Part shown: positions 31,508 through 41,204 of the stretch, piece by piece
Layout: the number at the start of each line of letters is the position of its first letter
How positions within the stretch are numbered: the stretch's first letter is position 1
Source: Histophilus somni
GTDB lineage: Bacteria; Pseudomonadota; Gammaproteobacteria; Enterobacterales; Pasteurellaceae
DNA length: 64,000 nucleotides
Direction of reading: 5' to 3'
NCBI RefSeq assembly: GCF_014202395.1
Contig: NZ_JACHGQ010000005.1
Location: 119,688-183,687, forward strand
Notes under the pieces: generated by a model
What the model saw: only the letters and a program-made list of their open reading frames with translations
The model's database searches: none
Told to the model about the DNA's origin: nothing
Translations under genes and position numbers: made by a program

Positions 31508-32397
31508 TCTTCTTTATTCTGTTTTTTACTGTCTATAAGTTGTTCATCAGGCACAGTAACTCGTACTTGAATAATGCGACGACTATCTGCCGAAGTAACT
31601 TTAAAATTCAAATTATCCAGTACAACTTCTTCACCACGTTTCGGTAAATAGCCGAATGCTTGCATAATCAAACCTCCGATAGTATCCACTTCTTCATCGG
31701 CAAAATTGGTCTTAAATTGCTCATTAAAATCATCAATATCCGTCAAAGCTCGTACTACATAAGTATGACGAGATAACTGACGAATATCCGCCACATCTTC
31801 CTCATCAAATTCATCTTCAATATCCCCCACTATTTGTTCCAAAATATCTTCTATGGTAACTAAACCTGAAATCGCACCGAATTCATCAACAACTAGTGCC
31901 ATATGAAAACGTTCAGCACGAAAATCTTTTAACATTCGATCCACACGCTTACTTTCCGGTACAATAACGGCAGGTCGTAATAAACTTTGTAATTCGAATT
32001 GCTCCGCATTAGACCGAAAAAATTTAAGTAAATCTTTTGCATGTAAAATACCGGCAATATTATCTCTCTCATCACTGATAACTGGGAAACGAGAATGTGC
32101 ACTTGCAATAATAACATCAAGACACGCTTCAAGATCCTGATCATTTTCGATAAAAATAATCTGTGAACGTGGGATCATAATATCTCGAACTCTTAATTCT
32201 GAGATTTCGATAACACCTTCAATCATTTCACGTGTATTTTGATCAATGAGCTCATTTTGTTCAGAATCTCGGATAACGTCTACTAATTCTTGACGATTTT
32301 TCAATTCACCCTGAAAAAAGCGTCCAAATAAAGAGTGAAAGAAATTTTTCTTACTTTCATTTTCTGTGATTGTATTAATCTGTTCGTCGTTACTCAT
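31504..32397 (-). CDS. corC: CBS-domain protein CorC (magnesium/cobalt efflux, HlyC-like)
   Basis: 297 residues: an N-terminal segment, two CBS domains (about 70-190; [15 protein letters not shown] and [22 protein letters not shown]) and a C-terminal CorC_HlyC/transporter-associated domain. E. coli CorC is linked to magnesium and cobalt homeostasis, though its transport role is debated. It lacks membrane segments. 4-bp overlap with lnt, so one transcript; the gene pair order corC-lnt is standard. Confidence 0.94.
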   Translation of the reverse strand: MSNDEQINTITENESKKNFFHSLFGRFFQGELKNRQELVDVIRDSEQNELIDQNTREMIEGVIEISELRVRDIMIPRSQIIFIENDQDLEACLDVIIASAHSRFPVISDERDNIAGILHAKDLLKFFRSNAEQFELQSLLRPAVIVPESKRVDRMLKDFRAERFHMALVVDEFGAISGLVTIEDILEQIVGDIEDEFDEEDVADIRQLSRHTYVVRALTDIDDFNEQFKTNFADEEVDTIGGLIMQAFGYLPKRGEEVVLDNLNFKVTSADSRRIIQVRVTVPDEQLIDSKKQNKEE

Positions 32398-32512
32398 AAA
32401 CTGTAATATTGTTTCCGTCTTATTGACCCATGAAAATTATCATATTTTGTAACGAATAACTAGGAAAAATCAGGAAAAGTATGACATAACAAAAATATAA
32501 GCGAGAAATAGA

Positions 32513-32547
32513 AAAAAATAAGGGAGTTTTTTTGAATACTCCCCCTT
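32513..32547 (-). terminator. Intrinsic terminator after galM
   Basis: GGGAGT (32522-32527) pairs with ACTCCC (32538-32543), extended by AA/TT with a small bulge. On the minus strand it is followed by TTATTTTTTTC, about 27 bp beyond the galM stop. Confidence 0.8.
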
Positions 32548-32573
32548 AATTTCAATAGAGTTTGCTTAAAAAT

Positions 32574-33617
32574 CTAACGGATAAATTGATATTCCGTTTT
32601 ATGAGAATATTTTTCACCCACCTTTGTTATTCCACCATATTTCCACCATTCCGGATGATTCGGTGTATCAGGCAAACATTGAGTTTCCAAAGCAATACCA
32701 GCATAATCAGCATACTGCCCGTTTTGGCGAGTTGGCGTAGCTGATAGAAAATTGCCCGTATAAATCTGTAAAGCCGGCTGAGAAGTCAACACTTGCATTC
32801 TCAAAGAACGATCAAGTGCGGTCAAAATAGCACAAGGTTTTTCAATGTCCGGATTAAGCAAGAAAGAATGGTCGTAACCTTTTACCAATTTTTGTTCTTC
32901 TTGTAAAAAATCTAAACCGATTGGTTTTTCCTCACGAAAATCAAAACTAGTTCCCTCAACCGCTTTTAACTTAGCATTAGGAATACCCGCACTGTCCACC
33001 GGCAAAAAATAATCGCTATTAAGTTGTAAAGAATGCCCTCGAATATCACAACCGAAAGTAGCATCATTCAAGTTAAAATAAGCATGGTTAGTCAAATTAA
33101 TTGGGCAATCTTGATCACAAATTGCCTCATATTCAATTCTCACGTTGTTGGTTTCACTTAAAGAATAAGTAACAAAAGCATGTAAATTACCGGGAAATCC
33201 CTGATCTCCATCAGGGCTAAAATGAGAAAAAGTGATGGAATTTACACCGCACTTTTCTAAATACCAACGCTCATTATGAAACCCTTTTCCACCATGAAGT
33301 TGATGCTGATGTTGATTAGCGTTAAGTAAATAGCGTTTACCATTCAACTCAAATCGGCTATTTGCAATACGATTTGCATAACGCCCAATACTCGCTCCTA
33401 AATAAACCTGTTGTATCGGATAATCATTAATCTGACACCCAAGCAAAACTTCTCGTACTTCTTTTCCTACCGGTACTTGACAAGAAATCCAAGTTGCCCC
33501 CCAATCCATCACTTGCACTTTCATGCCTTTTGTATTAGTTAACGTAAAAATACGAAAAGGTTGTCCATCCGGTGCCATTCCTTGCTTGTGTTCCTTCTCA
33601 AAACAATCAATTAGCAT
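32574..33617 (-). CDS. galM: Aldose 1-epimerase (mutarotase) GalM
   Basis: 347 residues. Catalytic His in [12 protein letters not shown] and catalytic Glu in [18 protein letters not shown]; substrate-binding Arg in [12 protein letters not shown] and [13 protein letters not shown]. Interconverts beta- and alpha-galactose so that GalK can act. The start overlaps the galK stop by 7 bp. Last gene of galTKM, followed by a terminator. Confidence 0.97.
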   Translation of the reverse strand: MLIDCFEKEHKQGMAPDGQPFRIFTLTNTKGMKVQVMDWGATWISCQVPVGKEVREVLLGCQINDYPIQQVYLGASIGRYANRIANSRFELNGKRYLLNANQHQHQLHGGKGFHNERWYLEKCGVNSITFSHFSPDGDQGFPGNLHAFVTYSLSETNNVRIEYEAICDQDCPINLTNHAYFNLNDATFGCDIRGHSLQLNSDYFLPVDSAGIPNAKLKAVEGTSFDFREEKPIGLDFLQEEQKLVKGYDHSFLLNPDIEKPCAILTALDRSLRMQVLTSQPALQIYTGNFLSATPTRQNGQYADYAGIALETQCLPDTPNHPEWWKYGGITKVGEKYSHKTEYQFIR

Positions 33618-34777
33618 ATCGTCACTCCTTTAGAAGCTGTACAAACATAAAAATCTTCTTTCAACCCTGTTTGTTTTTCATAGTTGTCTGCAATAATTTG
33701 ACGTACTGCCTCCACTTTGTCTTGCGGTGCAATAGCGACGATACAACCGCCAAAACCTCCGCCGGTCATGCGTGCTCCACCATTTTTGCCGATAACGACC
33801 TGTGCCAACTCCACTAAATAATCAATTTCAGGCACAGTAATTTCAAAATCATCTCGCATGGAATCATGAGATTGATACATTAATTCCCCTAATTTTTGAA
33901 AATCTCCCTGTTGTAAGGCCTGAACTGATTGTAAAACCCGCTCATTTTCCGTCACAACATGTTTGGCACGTTTCGCTATTTCAGGATCAAGAGCGGTTAA
34001 TTCTGCTTCCTTTTGTTTGAACAACTCCACAGATACATCACGTAAGGCTTTCACGCCAAAAAATTGGGCTGCCATTTCACATTGTCGACGGCGTATATTA
34101 TATTCGCCATTTACTAAATCATGTTTCACATGAGAATTCACAATCATCACAACAATATTTTCAGGAACAGGTATGGCAACAATATCTAAAGATCGACAGT
34201 CAATCATGAGAAAATGATCTTTTTGACCCAATGCAGAAATTAATTGATCCATATTTCCACAATTTGCACCTACAAATTTATTCTCTGCCTGCTGACCTAT
34301 TAATGCAATTTCTATATTTGTTAAAGATAAATCCGCTAGTTGCTGACAAAATTTACCTACAGCAATTTCTAAAGATGCAGAAGAACTTAATCCGGCTGAA
34401 AGTGGGATATTTCCACAAATAACTAGATCCGCACCTTGTTGAAAATTCGGACAATGTAGTTGAATAAATTTCACTACCCCCCGAACATAGCCCGTCCATT
34501 TCGTGCCCATTTTAGGTTCAATAGGTCGACTTAAATCGAATTCATCATATTCTTGTAAATCTGCCGCATATACACAAAATAAATGATCATCTCGTTTTGC
34601 TCCGCTGATCGCCGTTCCATAATTAATTGCACAAGGCATCACAAATCCATCATTATAATCCGTGTGTTCACCAATAATATTTACTCGTCCGGGGGCATAG
34701 ACATTCAGTTCAGAAGTGCGGTTAAATTTTTCACTAAATAATTGTTTCGCTCGTTGCTTTAGATTTTGTTGAGTCAT
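33611..34777 (-). CDS. galK: Galactokinase
   Basis: 388 residues, GHMP kinase family. Galactokinase signature [19 protein letters not shown] at about residues 31-49, ATP-binding [11 protein letters not shown] and the C-terminal [10 protein letters not shown]. Phosphorylates galactose at C1 in the Leloir pathway. Lies 18 bp after galT. Length matches the E. coli enzyme (382). USS at 34714-34722. Confidence 0.98.
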   Translation of the reverse strand: MTQQNLKQRAKQLFSEKFNRTSELNVYAPGRVNIIGEHTDYNDGFVMPCAINYGTAISGAKRDDHLFCVYAADLQEYDEFDLSRPIEPKMGTKWTGYVRGVVKFIQLHCPNFQQGADLVICGNIPLSAGLSSSASLEIAVGKFCQQLADLSLTNIEIALIGQQAENKFVGANCGNMDQLISALGQKDHFLMIDCRSLDIVAIPVPENIVVMIVNSHVKHDLVNGEYNIRRRQCEMAAQFFGVKALRDVSVELFKQKEAELTALDPEIAKRAKHVVTENERVLQSVQALQQGDFQKLGELMYQSHDSMRDDFEITVPEIDYLVELAQVVIGKNGGARMTGGGFGGCIVAIAPQDKVEAVRQIIADNYEKQTGLKEDFYVCTASKGVTIC

Positions 34778-34795
34778 ATTATCACTCCGTCAAAT

Positions 34796-35845
34796 TTATT
34801 TATTTTTATAATGAATATCACCTAATTCACGCAATCTTGCCGCTGCCTGTTCAGCGGTTAAATCTCGCTGGCTTTCCCCTAACATTTCATAGCCGACCAT
34901 AAATTTACGCACTGTTGCCGAACGTAACAGAGGTGGATAAAAATGTGCATGAAGTTGCCAATGTTCATTCTTTTCACCATTAAAAGGTGCAAAATGGAAC
35001 CCCATAGAATAAGGAAAAGAAGTTTCAAACAAATTATCATATTTGGTTGTGATCATTTTTAATGCCAAGGCAAGATCCTTTGCCTGCGTCTCATTCAGAT
35101 CAGTTAATCGCTTCACGTGAATTTTGGGTAGTAACAATATTTCAAATGGCCAAACCGCCCAATAAGGCACAACTGCAACCCAATATTCCGTTTCAATTAC
35201 TACTCTTTCCTGCAAATCTCGTTCACGTTTTTGGTAATCCATTAACAAAACCGAACCTTGTTTATTGAAGTAATTTCGTTGTGCCTTGTCTGTCCGAGCA
35301 ACTTCATTAGGCAAAAAACTATTTGCCCAAATTTGTCCATGTGGATGCGGATTAGAGCAGCCCATAACCGCACCTTTATTCTCAAAAATTTGTACCCATT
35401 GATATTTTTTACCAAGCTCCTCCAGCTGTTCTTGCCAAACTTTTACCACTGCAAAAATTTCCTCTACCGTTAATAACGGCAACGTCTTACTATGATCCGG
35501 AGAAAAACAAACTACCCTGCTTTCGCCACGTGCTAGACTGGATTGAAATAAAGGGTCATCCGTTTTTAGTGGTTCAGGAGTATCTTCCAATAAAGCGGAA
35601 AAATCATTTTTAAACACAAAAGGTTTCGTATAATTCGGATTTTGCTCACCGGTAATACGCTTATTCCCCGGACAAAGATAACAAGCGGAATCGTAACAAG
35701 GTTTATTTTCATCAGCTATTTTTTCCTGTTGTCCCTGCCAAGGTCGCTTAGCTCGATGCGGAGAGACTAAAACCCATTGTTCCGTCAAAGGATTATAACG
35801 ACGATGCGGATGTTCTGTCGCAACAAATTCGGTCATTTCACTCAC
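34796..35845 (-). CDS. galT: Galactose-1-phosphate uridylyltransferase
   Basis: 349 residues, HIT superfamily. The active-site HPH motif is in [12 protein letters not shown], and the zinc-binding Cys pair is in [13 protein letters not shown]. Exchanges UMP between UDP-glucose and galactose-1-phosphate. First gene of galTKM; galE is not here. The gene is divergent from galR, and the 250-bp spacer contains a perfect CRP site and LacI-type operators. Confidence 0.98.
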   Translation of the reverse strand: MSEMTEFVATEHPHRRYNPLTEQWVLVSPHRAKRPWQGQQEKIADENKPCYDSACYLCPGNKRITGEQNPNYTKPFVFKNDFSALLEDTPEPLKTDDPLFQSSLARGESRVVCFSPDHSKTLPLLTVEEIFAVVKVWQEQLEELGKKYQWVQIFENKGAVMGCSNPHPHGQIWANSFLPNEVARTDKAQRNYFNKQGSVLLMDYQKRERDLQERVVIETEYWVAVVPYWAVWPFEILLLPKIHVKRLTDLNETQAKDLALALKMITTKYDNLFETSFPYSMGFHFAPFNGEKNEHWQLHAHFYPPLLRSATVRKFMVGYEMLGESQRDLTAEQAAARLRELGDIHYKNK

Positions 35846-35881
35846 TTTTATACCCTCAAAACTTGATATTTATCGCAAAAA

Positions 35882-35895
35882 TGTAAACGATTACA
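35882..35895. promoter_or_regulatory. GalR-type operator in the galT-galR spacer
   Basis: TGTAAACGATTACA is a near-perfect dyad with central CG, matching the GalR/GalS pattern TGTAAnCGnTTACA. It lies 37 bp upstream of galT. A weaker related site (AACAACCGTTTCCAAA) lies at about 36016-36031 near galR, so looping or autoregulation is possible. Confidence 0.7.
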
Positions 35896-35934
35896 AATAA
35901 TTTTCAGCTATGCTATCACATCGCTATTTTGTTT

Positions 35935-35956
35935 AACTGTGATCCATATCACAATT
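35935..35956. promoter_or_regulatory. CRP-N site in the galT-galR spacer
   Basis: TGTGA-TCCATA-TCACA is a perfect CRP palindrome. It lies about 90 bp upstream of galT and 140 bp upstream of galR, fitting cAMP-CRP activation of galactose catabolism. Confidence 0.85.
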
Positions 35957-36095
35957 ATTAAATTATAAATATTGAGATAAATAATAATTTTGTGAAGTCG
36001 CTTTTATTTTAGTTTAACAACCGTTTCCAAACATAATTTATTTGGTTATGATAAGTGGCAATTCATGCAAATTTTAAACCGTATGGGTGAATAAG

Positions 36096-37094
36096 ATGAT
36101 TACAATTCATGACGTAGCTAGACAAGCGGGAGTTTCTGTTGCGACAGTTTCTCGGGTACTCAATAATCATCCTTCTGCCAGTAAAAAAGCACGCCTAGCG
36201 GTTCAAAGTGCGGTCGAAAAATTAAATTATCATCCAAATGCCAATGCTCAAGCTCTTGCCTTACAACATACAGATACTATCGGCGTTGTTGTTACTGATG
36301 TAACCGATCCTTTCTTTGCAATTTTAGTTAAAGCCGTAGATAACGTTGCGGAAGAACATGAAAAAAGTATCTTAATCGGCATTGGCTATCACAATGCGGA
36401 AAAAGAAAGAAATGCAATAGACACCTTATTGTGCAAACGATGCAGTTGCTTAGTTGTTCATTCAAAAGCTTTAAGTGATCAAGAGCTTGCTCAATATTTA
36501 GAACGTATTTCCGGTATGGTAATCATCAACCGTGTCATTCAAGGTTATGAAACTCGTTGTGTAAGTTTAGACAATAATAAAGGTACCTTTCTGGCTACAG
36601 AAATGCTGATCAAATTTGGGCATCAGCATATTGGTTATATTGGCTCAAATCATCAAATTACAGATGAAAATGATCGTTTTAATGGCTATTTGAAAGCATT
36701 AGAACATCATAAACTTCACGCTGTTGAACATGCAATTGCACGTAGCACACCTGATTTTGAAGGAGGTGAAAATGCGATGATTAATTTATTGAGTTATAAC
36801 TCAAATTTAACCGCAGTTATTGCGTATAACGACAGTATGGCTGCTGGTGCTATTTCCGTATTGAACGAAAATAATATACAAGTTCCTAAACAATTCTCTA
36901 TTATTGGATTTGATGATATGCCCATTTCACGCTATTTAATTCCTAAGTTGACTACTGTACGCTATCCTATTGATTTAATGGCAACTTATGCGGCAAAACT
37001 CGCACTAAGTCTAGTAGACAATCAAATTGATGAACCTGTTCATATCCAATTTAATCCAACTTTAGTTCGACGCTTTTCAGTTGAACGTCCTTAA
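36096..37094 (+). CDS. galR: LacI-family galactose repressor GalR/GalS-like
   Basis: 332 residues from the ATG at 36096 ([20 protein letters not shown]), placed behind GGGTGA; an in-frame GTG at 36087 is the alternative. N-terminal HTH residues 1-22 with hinge [12 protein letters not shown], then a periplasmic-binding-protein-like effector domain (about 60-332). It sits between galTKM (divergent) and mglBAC (same direction), so it most likely controls both through galactose. Whether it behaves as GalR or GalS cannot be decided. A USS lies at 36206-36214. Confidence 0.9.
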   Translation: MITIHDVARQAGVSVATVSRVLNNHPSASKKARLAVQSAVEKLNYHPNANAQALALQHTDTIGVVVTDVTDPFFAILVKAVDNVAEEHEKSILIGIGYHNAEKERNAIDTLLCKRCSCLVVHSKALSDQELAQYLERISGMVIINRVIQGYETRCVSLDNNKGTFLATEMLIKFGHQHIGYIGSNHQITDENDRFNGYLKALEHHKLHAVEHAIARSTPDFEGGENAMINLLSYNSNLTAVIAYNDSMAAGAISVLNENNIQVPKQFSIIGFDDMPISRYLIPKLTTVRYPIDLMATYAAKLALSLVDNQIDEPVHIQFNPTLVRRFSVERP

Positions 37095-37105
37095 TTTTCC
37101 TATTT

Positions 37106-37123
37106 TATGAAATCGTTTTCATA
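37106..37123. promoter_or_regulatory. LacI-type operator upstream of mglB
   Basis: Centred on ATGAAATCGTTTTCAT, a dyad around CG like the operator near galT (TGnAAnCGnTTnCA pattern). It is 130 bp upstream of mglB and just upstream of the CRP site. Confidence 0.6.
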
Positions 37124-37132
37124 AATTTCTAT

Positions 37133-37154
37133 AAATGTGAAACAGATCACAGTC
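37133..37154. promoter_or_regulatory. CRP-N site upstream of mglB
   Basis: TGTGA-AACAGA-TCACA is a perfect CRP core. It is followed about 30-45 bp later by AT-rich promoter sequence leading to the mglB start. Strongly supports catabolite activation of the galactose importer. Confidence 0.85.
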
Positions 37155-37252
37155 TTGTCACACATTTTCGGCTATCCTTGTCGTGGCTTGCCAAACCATA
37201 GGCTAAGTATCGATAAGAATATCTATTTTCCAGTCCAATCAAGGAGCATTTT

Positions 37253-38239
37253 ATGAAAAAAACAATATTAAGTGCGGTAACTTTAGCTGTAGGTTTTAGT
37301 GCAATCTCAGCACAATCAGCTGATCGTATCGGTGTAACCATTTACAAATACGACGATAATTTTATGGCGTTAATGCGTCAAGAAATCGATAAAGAAGCAA
37401 AAGCTGTAGGTGGATTAGAGTTGTTAATGAATGATTCACAAAATGCACAATCTGTTCAAAATGATCAGGTTGATGTATTAATTTCCAAGGGCATTAAAAC
37501 ATTAGCAATAAACCTTGTTGACCCTGCCGCTGCACCAACTGTCATTAAAAAAGCAAAATCGGAGGATATTCCAGTTATCTTCTTCAATAAAGATCCCGGA
37601 GCAAAAGCAATTGGAAGCTATAACCACGCTTACTATGTCGGTACGGATCCTAAAGAATCCGGACTCATTCAAGGTAATTTAATTGCGAAACATTGGAAAG
37701 CAAATCCAGCCTATGACTTAAATAAAGATGGAAAAATTCAATATGTGTTATTGAAAGGTGAACCAGGTCATCCTGATGCTGAAGCCCGTACAAAATATGT
37801 AATTGAAGCACTGAATGCTCAAGGTATTCAATCAGAACAATTATTTATTGATACCGGTATGTGGGATGCTGCAATGGCAAAAGATAAAGTAGATGCTTGG
37901 TTATCCAGTTCCAAGGCAAATGAAATTGAAGTCATTATTTCTAATAATGACGGTATGGCTATGGGTGCATTGGAAGCTACTAAAGCTCATGGGAAAAAAC
38001 TGCCGATTTTCGGTGTCGATGCCTTGCCGGAAGTATTACAGTTAATTAAAAAAGGTGAAATGGCAGGTACTGTACTAAATGATGGTGTTAACCAAGGTAA
38101 AGCTGTGGTTCAACTTGCAAAAAATTTAGCACAAAATAAACCTGCAACAGAAGGAACAAAATGGAAATTAGAAAAACGTGTTGTTCGTATTCCTTATGTC
38201 GGCATCGATAAAGACAACTTAAATGAATTCTTAAAATAA
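37253..38239 (+). CDS. mglB: Galactose/methyl-galactoside ABC transporter periplasmic binding protein
   Basis: 328 residues with a signal peptide (about 1-23, ending SAQSA). The mature part starts [20 protein letters not shown] as in E. coli MglB. Sugar-contact residues are seen in [33 protein letters not shown] and NNDGMAMGA. The calcium-binding loop DLNKDGKIQ is present. Binds galactose/glucose in the periplasm. First gene of mglBAC behind AGGAG. A terminator-like hairpin follows before mglA, which would keep the binding protein in excess. Confidence 0.97.
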   Translation: MKKTILSAVTLAVGFSAISAQSADRIGVTIYKYDDNFMALMRQEIDKEAKAVGGLELLMNDSQNAQSVQNDQVDVLISKGIKTLAINLVDPAAAPTVIKKAKSEDIPVIFFNKDPGAKAIGSYNHAYYVGTDPKESGLIQGNLIAKHWKANPAYDLNKDGKIQYVLLKGEPGHPDAEARTKYVIEALNAQGIQSEQLFIDTGMWDAAMAKDKVDAWLSSSKANEIEVIISNNDGMAMGALEATKAHGKKLPIFGVDALPEVLQLIKKGEMAGTVLNDGVNQGKAVVQLAKNLAQNKPATEGTKWKLEKRVVRIPYVGIDKDNLNEFLK

Positions 38240-38253
38240 TTGTTATAATCATT

Positions 38254-38278
38254 AGGGGAGATCTATGCTCCCCTTTTC
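38254..38278 (+). terminator. Attenuating hairpin between mglB and mglA
   Basis: AGGGGAG (38254-38260) pairs with CTCCCCT (38268-38274), 7-nt loop, then TTTT. It lies 15 bp after the mglB stop and only about 14 bp before mglA, so partial termination or 3'-end protection of mglB mRNA is likely. Confidence 0.7.
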
Positions 38279-38291
38279 TATGAGGTTGGAT

Positions 38292-39809
38292 ATGACAGTA
38301 ACTCTGCATAAAAGTGGCGAAATACTGCTTACAATGATAAATGTCAGTAAATCCTTTCCCGGCGTAAAAGCACTTGATAAAGCGAATTTAACAATTCGAT
38401 CTCACTCAGTCCATGCGTTAATGGGAGAAAATGGAGCTGGTAAATCAACACTGTTGAAATGCTTATTCGGTATTTATGCTAAAGATGAAGGCGATATTCT
38501 TTTTTTAAACAAGCCAATTAATTTCAAAACCTCAAAAGAGGCGTTGGAAAACGGTATATCCATGGTTCACCAAGAATTAAATTTGGTGCGTCAACGTAAT
38601 GTGATGGATAACCTATGGCTAGGACGTTATCCATTGAAAGGCATTTTTGTTGATCACGGAAAAATGTATCGAGATACAAAAGCTATTTTTGATGAGTTAG
38701 GTATTGATATTGATCCCAAAGAGAAAGTAGCGAATTTATCTGTATCACAAATGCAGATGGTTGAAATTGCAAAAGCCTTTTCCTACAATGCCAAAATTGT
38801 GATTATGGATGAACCAACCTCCTCACTTTCAGAAAAAGAAGTTGAACATTTATTCAAAATCATTGCAAAACTAAAAAAACGTGGCTGTGGAATCGTTTAT
38901 ATTTCACACAAAATGGATGAAATTTTCAAAATTTGTGATGAAATCACAATTTTGCGTGACGGTAAATGGATTAATACTGTTGAAGTACAAAAAACTACCA
39001 TGGATGAAATAGTTTCCATGATGGTGGGAAGAGAACTAACTCAACGCTTCCCCCCTAAAACAAATCAACCCAAAGAAGTTATTCTCGAAGTCAAAAATCT
39101 GACAGCATTAAATCAACCCTCCATTCAAGATGTTTCTTTTGAATTGCGTAAAGGTGAAATTCTTGGTATTGCTGGACTTGTTGGTGCCAAACGTACGGAT
39201 ATTGTAGAAACCATTTTCGGTATTCGTGAGCGTAAAAGTGGAACAATTAAATTGTATAACAAAGAAATGAAAAATCGCACCGCACTTGAGGCGATTAATA
39301 ATGGATTTGCTCTCGTTACCGAAGAACGTCGCTCAACAGGTATTTATGCAAATCTGAGCATAGAATTTAACTCTCTCATTTCTAATATGAAATCCTATTT
39401 AGGTCATTTTGGTTTATTAAAGTCCATTAAAATGAAAAGTGATACCCAATGGGTTATTGATGCAATGAATGTCAAAACCCCTTCACATCAAACCCATATT
39501 GGCTCACTTTCTGGAGGAAATCAGCAAAAAGTAATTATTGGGCGTTGGTTGCTCACACAACCTGAAATTTTGATGCTTGATGAACCGACTCGAGGCATTG
39601 ATATTGGTGCAAAATACGAGATTTATCAGCTAATCATGGAATTGGCAAAAAAAGATAAAGGGATCATTCTAATTTCCTCAGAAATGCCGGAATTATTGGG
39701 AGTGACAGACCGTATTTTAGTTATGAGTAACGGAAAAGTTACTGAAATTGTTGAAACAGCAAAAACATCGCAAGAAGAAATTTTACAACTTGCGGCAAAA
39801 TATCTTTAA
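38292..39809 (+). CDS. mglA: Galactose/methyl-galactoside ABC transporter ATP-binding protein
   Basis: 505 residues from the ATG at 38292 ([20 protein letters not shown]), behind GAGG; the frame from 38265 would begin inside the hairpin. Two fused ABC domains: the first with Walker [10 protein letters not shown] and signature VSQMQ, the second with the altered P-loop GLVGAKRTD usual for this family and signature LSGGNQQK. Energises galactose uptake with MglC. Length matches E. coli MglA (506). A USS lies at 39279-39287. Confidence 0.97.
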   Translation: MTVTLHKSGEILLTMINVSKSFPGVKALDKANLTIRSHSVHALMGENGAGKSTLLKCLFGIYAKDEGDILFLNKPINFKTSKEALENGISMVHQELNLVRQRNVMDNLWLGRYPLKGIFVDHGKMYRDTKAIFDELGIDIDPKEKVANLSVSQMQMVEIAKAFSYNAKIVIMDEPTSSLSEKEVEHLFKIIAKLKKRGCGIVYISHKMDEIFKICDEITILRDGKWINTVEVQKTTMDEIVSMMVGRELTQRFPPKTNQPKEVILEVKNLTALNQPSIQDVSFELRKGEILGIAGLVGAKRTDIVETIFGIRERKSGTIKLYNKEMKNRTALEAINNGFALVTEERRSTGIYANLSIEFNSLISNMKSYLGHFGLLKSIKMKSDTQWVIDAMNVKTPSHQTHIGSLSGGNQQKVIIGRWLLTQPEILMLDEPTRGIDIGAKYEIYQLIMELAKKDKGIILISSEMPELLGVTDRILVMSNGKVTEIVETAKTSQEEILQLAAKYL

Positions 39810-39825
39810 AGGAAGGAAATGAATT

Positions 39826-40836
39826 ATGTCTGCTTTAAAACAAAACAAATCGCTAGATTTCCTTAAACAAAACGCAATTTATTTTGTGTTATTGATCTTA
39901 CTCGGAATTATTATTATGCAAGACTCAAGTTTCTTAAGTTTAAGAAACTTTAGTAATATTTTAACGCAATCCTCCGTTCGCTTAATTATTGCCTTAGGCG
40001 TTGCAGGTTTATTAGTTACACAAGGAACAGACTTGTCAGCGGGTCGTCAAGTCGGTCTAGCTGCAGTTATTTCGGCAACTCTGTTACAAGCAATGGATAA
40101 TATAAATAGAGTTTTCCCTGAACTTGGTGAAATTCCTATTCCTGTTGTAATCATAGTAGTCTGTATGATTGGGGCAATAATTGGATTGGTAAATGGGGTT
40201 GTAATTGCGTTCTTAAATGTCACACCTTTCATCGCCACGATGGGAACGATGATTATCGTTTACGGTATTAACTCTCTCTATTATGATGCTGTCGGTTCTT
40301 CACCTATTGCAGGGTTCAACGAAAGTTTCTCTACATTTGCTCAAGGCTTTTTCCGTATAGGTTCTTTCAAGCTTTCCTATATTACAATCTATGCAGCTTT
40401 GGCTTCTTTTTTTGTATGGGTACTATGGAATAAAACACGTTTCGGTAAAAACATTTTCGCTATCGGTGGTAATCCGGAAGCAGCAAAAGTATCGGGTGTT
40501 AACGTTACTCGTAACCTTGTCGTCATTTACATGATTGCAGGTATATTCTACGCTTTCGGGGGGATGTTAGAAGCGGGACGTATCGGTTCTGCCACCAACA
40601 ATCTAGGTTTTATGTATGAACTTGATGCCATTGCAGCTTGCGTTGTAGGCGGTGTATCTTTTGCAGGCGGTGTTGGTACTGTACTAGGCGTAGTAACCGG
40701 TGTATTAATTTTTACTGTCATCAACTATGGTTTAACCTATATTGGTGTAAATCCATATTGGCAATATATTATCAAAGGTTCAATTATTATCTTTGCCGTT
40801 GCAATTGATTCCTTGAAATATGCGAAGAAAAAATAG
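39826..40836 (+). CDS. mglC: Galactose/methyl-galactoside ABC transporter permease
   Basis: 336 residues, BPD_transp_2/RbsC-like family with eight to ten membrane segments; typical GTDLSAGRQVGLAAVISATL and the coupling segment GNPEAAKVSGVNVTRN. Forms the membrane channel with MglA. 16 bp after mglA behind AAGGAAGG. The operon's likely terminator (41110-41150) lies beyond an inserted transposon remnant. Confidence 0.97.
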   Translation: MSALKQNKSLDFLKQNAIYFVLLILLGIIIMQDSSFLSLRNFSNILTQSSVRLIIALGVAGLLVTQGTDLSAGRQVGLAAVISATLLQAMDNINRVFPELGEIPIPVVIIVVCMIGAIIGLVNGVVIAFLNVTPFIATMGTMIIVYGINSLYYDAVGSSPIAGFNESFSTFAQGFFRIGSFKLSYITIYAALASFFVWVLWNKTRFGKNIFAIGGNPEAAKVSGVNVTRNLVVIYMIAGIFYAFGGMLEAGRIGSATNNLGFMYELDAIAACVVGGVSFAGGVGTVLGVVTGVLIFTVINYGLTYIGVNPYWQYIIKGSIIIFAVAIDSLKYAKKK

Positions 40837-40854
40837 TTTTTATCAGACAGTGCC

Positions 40855-41087
40855 GTAAAACCACGTCCTTTAGGGCGTAGATATAAGGCACAAATATGAT
40901 ATACTTCTTACTGCTAACAGAGGTCGCTTTAGACTCTCAATGACGGCATAATCAGGGCAGGACGTGCCCGTAGCGTCTGTGAAGTGAATCGCATTGGCGG
41001 TCAGCAGCAGAAACCCTCCGAGAGTAGCCATTGCTTGCAATGGGAGCTGGTAGGAATCTCCTTGCTTTAGCTAGGGGAGGACGTCAA
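40855..41087 (+). mobile_element. Decayed IS200/IS605-type element with tnpB 3' tail and omega-RNA-like right end
   Basis: The left part has a hairpin ACGTCC-TTTA-GGGCGT (40863-40878). The right end has GGAATCTCC ... CTAGGGGAG followed by GACGTCAA (41053-41087), the layout of IS200/IS605 right ends, which double as the 3' part of the TnpB omega RNA. Between them lies a short frame resembling the TnpB C-terminus. The main body of tnpB and any tnpA are missing. Boundaries are estimates, since such elements make no target duplication. It sits between mglC and the mgl terminator. Confidence 0.6.
40933..41070 (+). pseudogene. tnpB fragment (C-terminal tail only)
   Basis: Open frame ending at the TAG at 41068-41070 and reading IIRAGRARSVCEVNRIGG then SSHCLQWELVGISLL. 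The IIRAG block resembles the N-I-L-R-A-G segment near the end of TnpB, and the frame stops inside the right-end hairpin, as tnpB frames commonly do. About 45 codons remain after an in-frame stop at 40930-40932; RuvC-like catalytic motifs are absent, so no active nuclease. Confidence 0.55.
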
Positions 41088-41109
41088 TAAGGACTTTTAA
41101 ATAAAAAGA

Positions 41110-41150
41110 GTTGCTAATAACTTCAGAAAGATATTATTAGCAACCATTTT
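41110..41150 (+). terminator. Intrinsic terminator, probably of the mgl operon
   Basis: Perfect 11-bp arms GTTGCTAATAA (41110-41120) and TTATTAGCAAC (41134-41144) with a 13-nt loop, then CATTTTTC. It lies 274 bp beyond mglC, with the transposon relic in between. It may also serve the opposite-strand gene ending at 41205. Confidence 0.75.
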
Positions 41151-41204
41151 TCATTACACCTTTTAATAGCAACGCCTTTAATTAGGCAACATATTCATAA
41201 TGAA

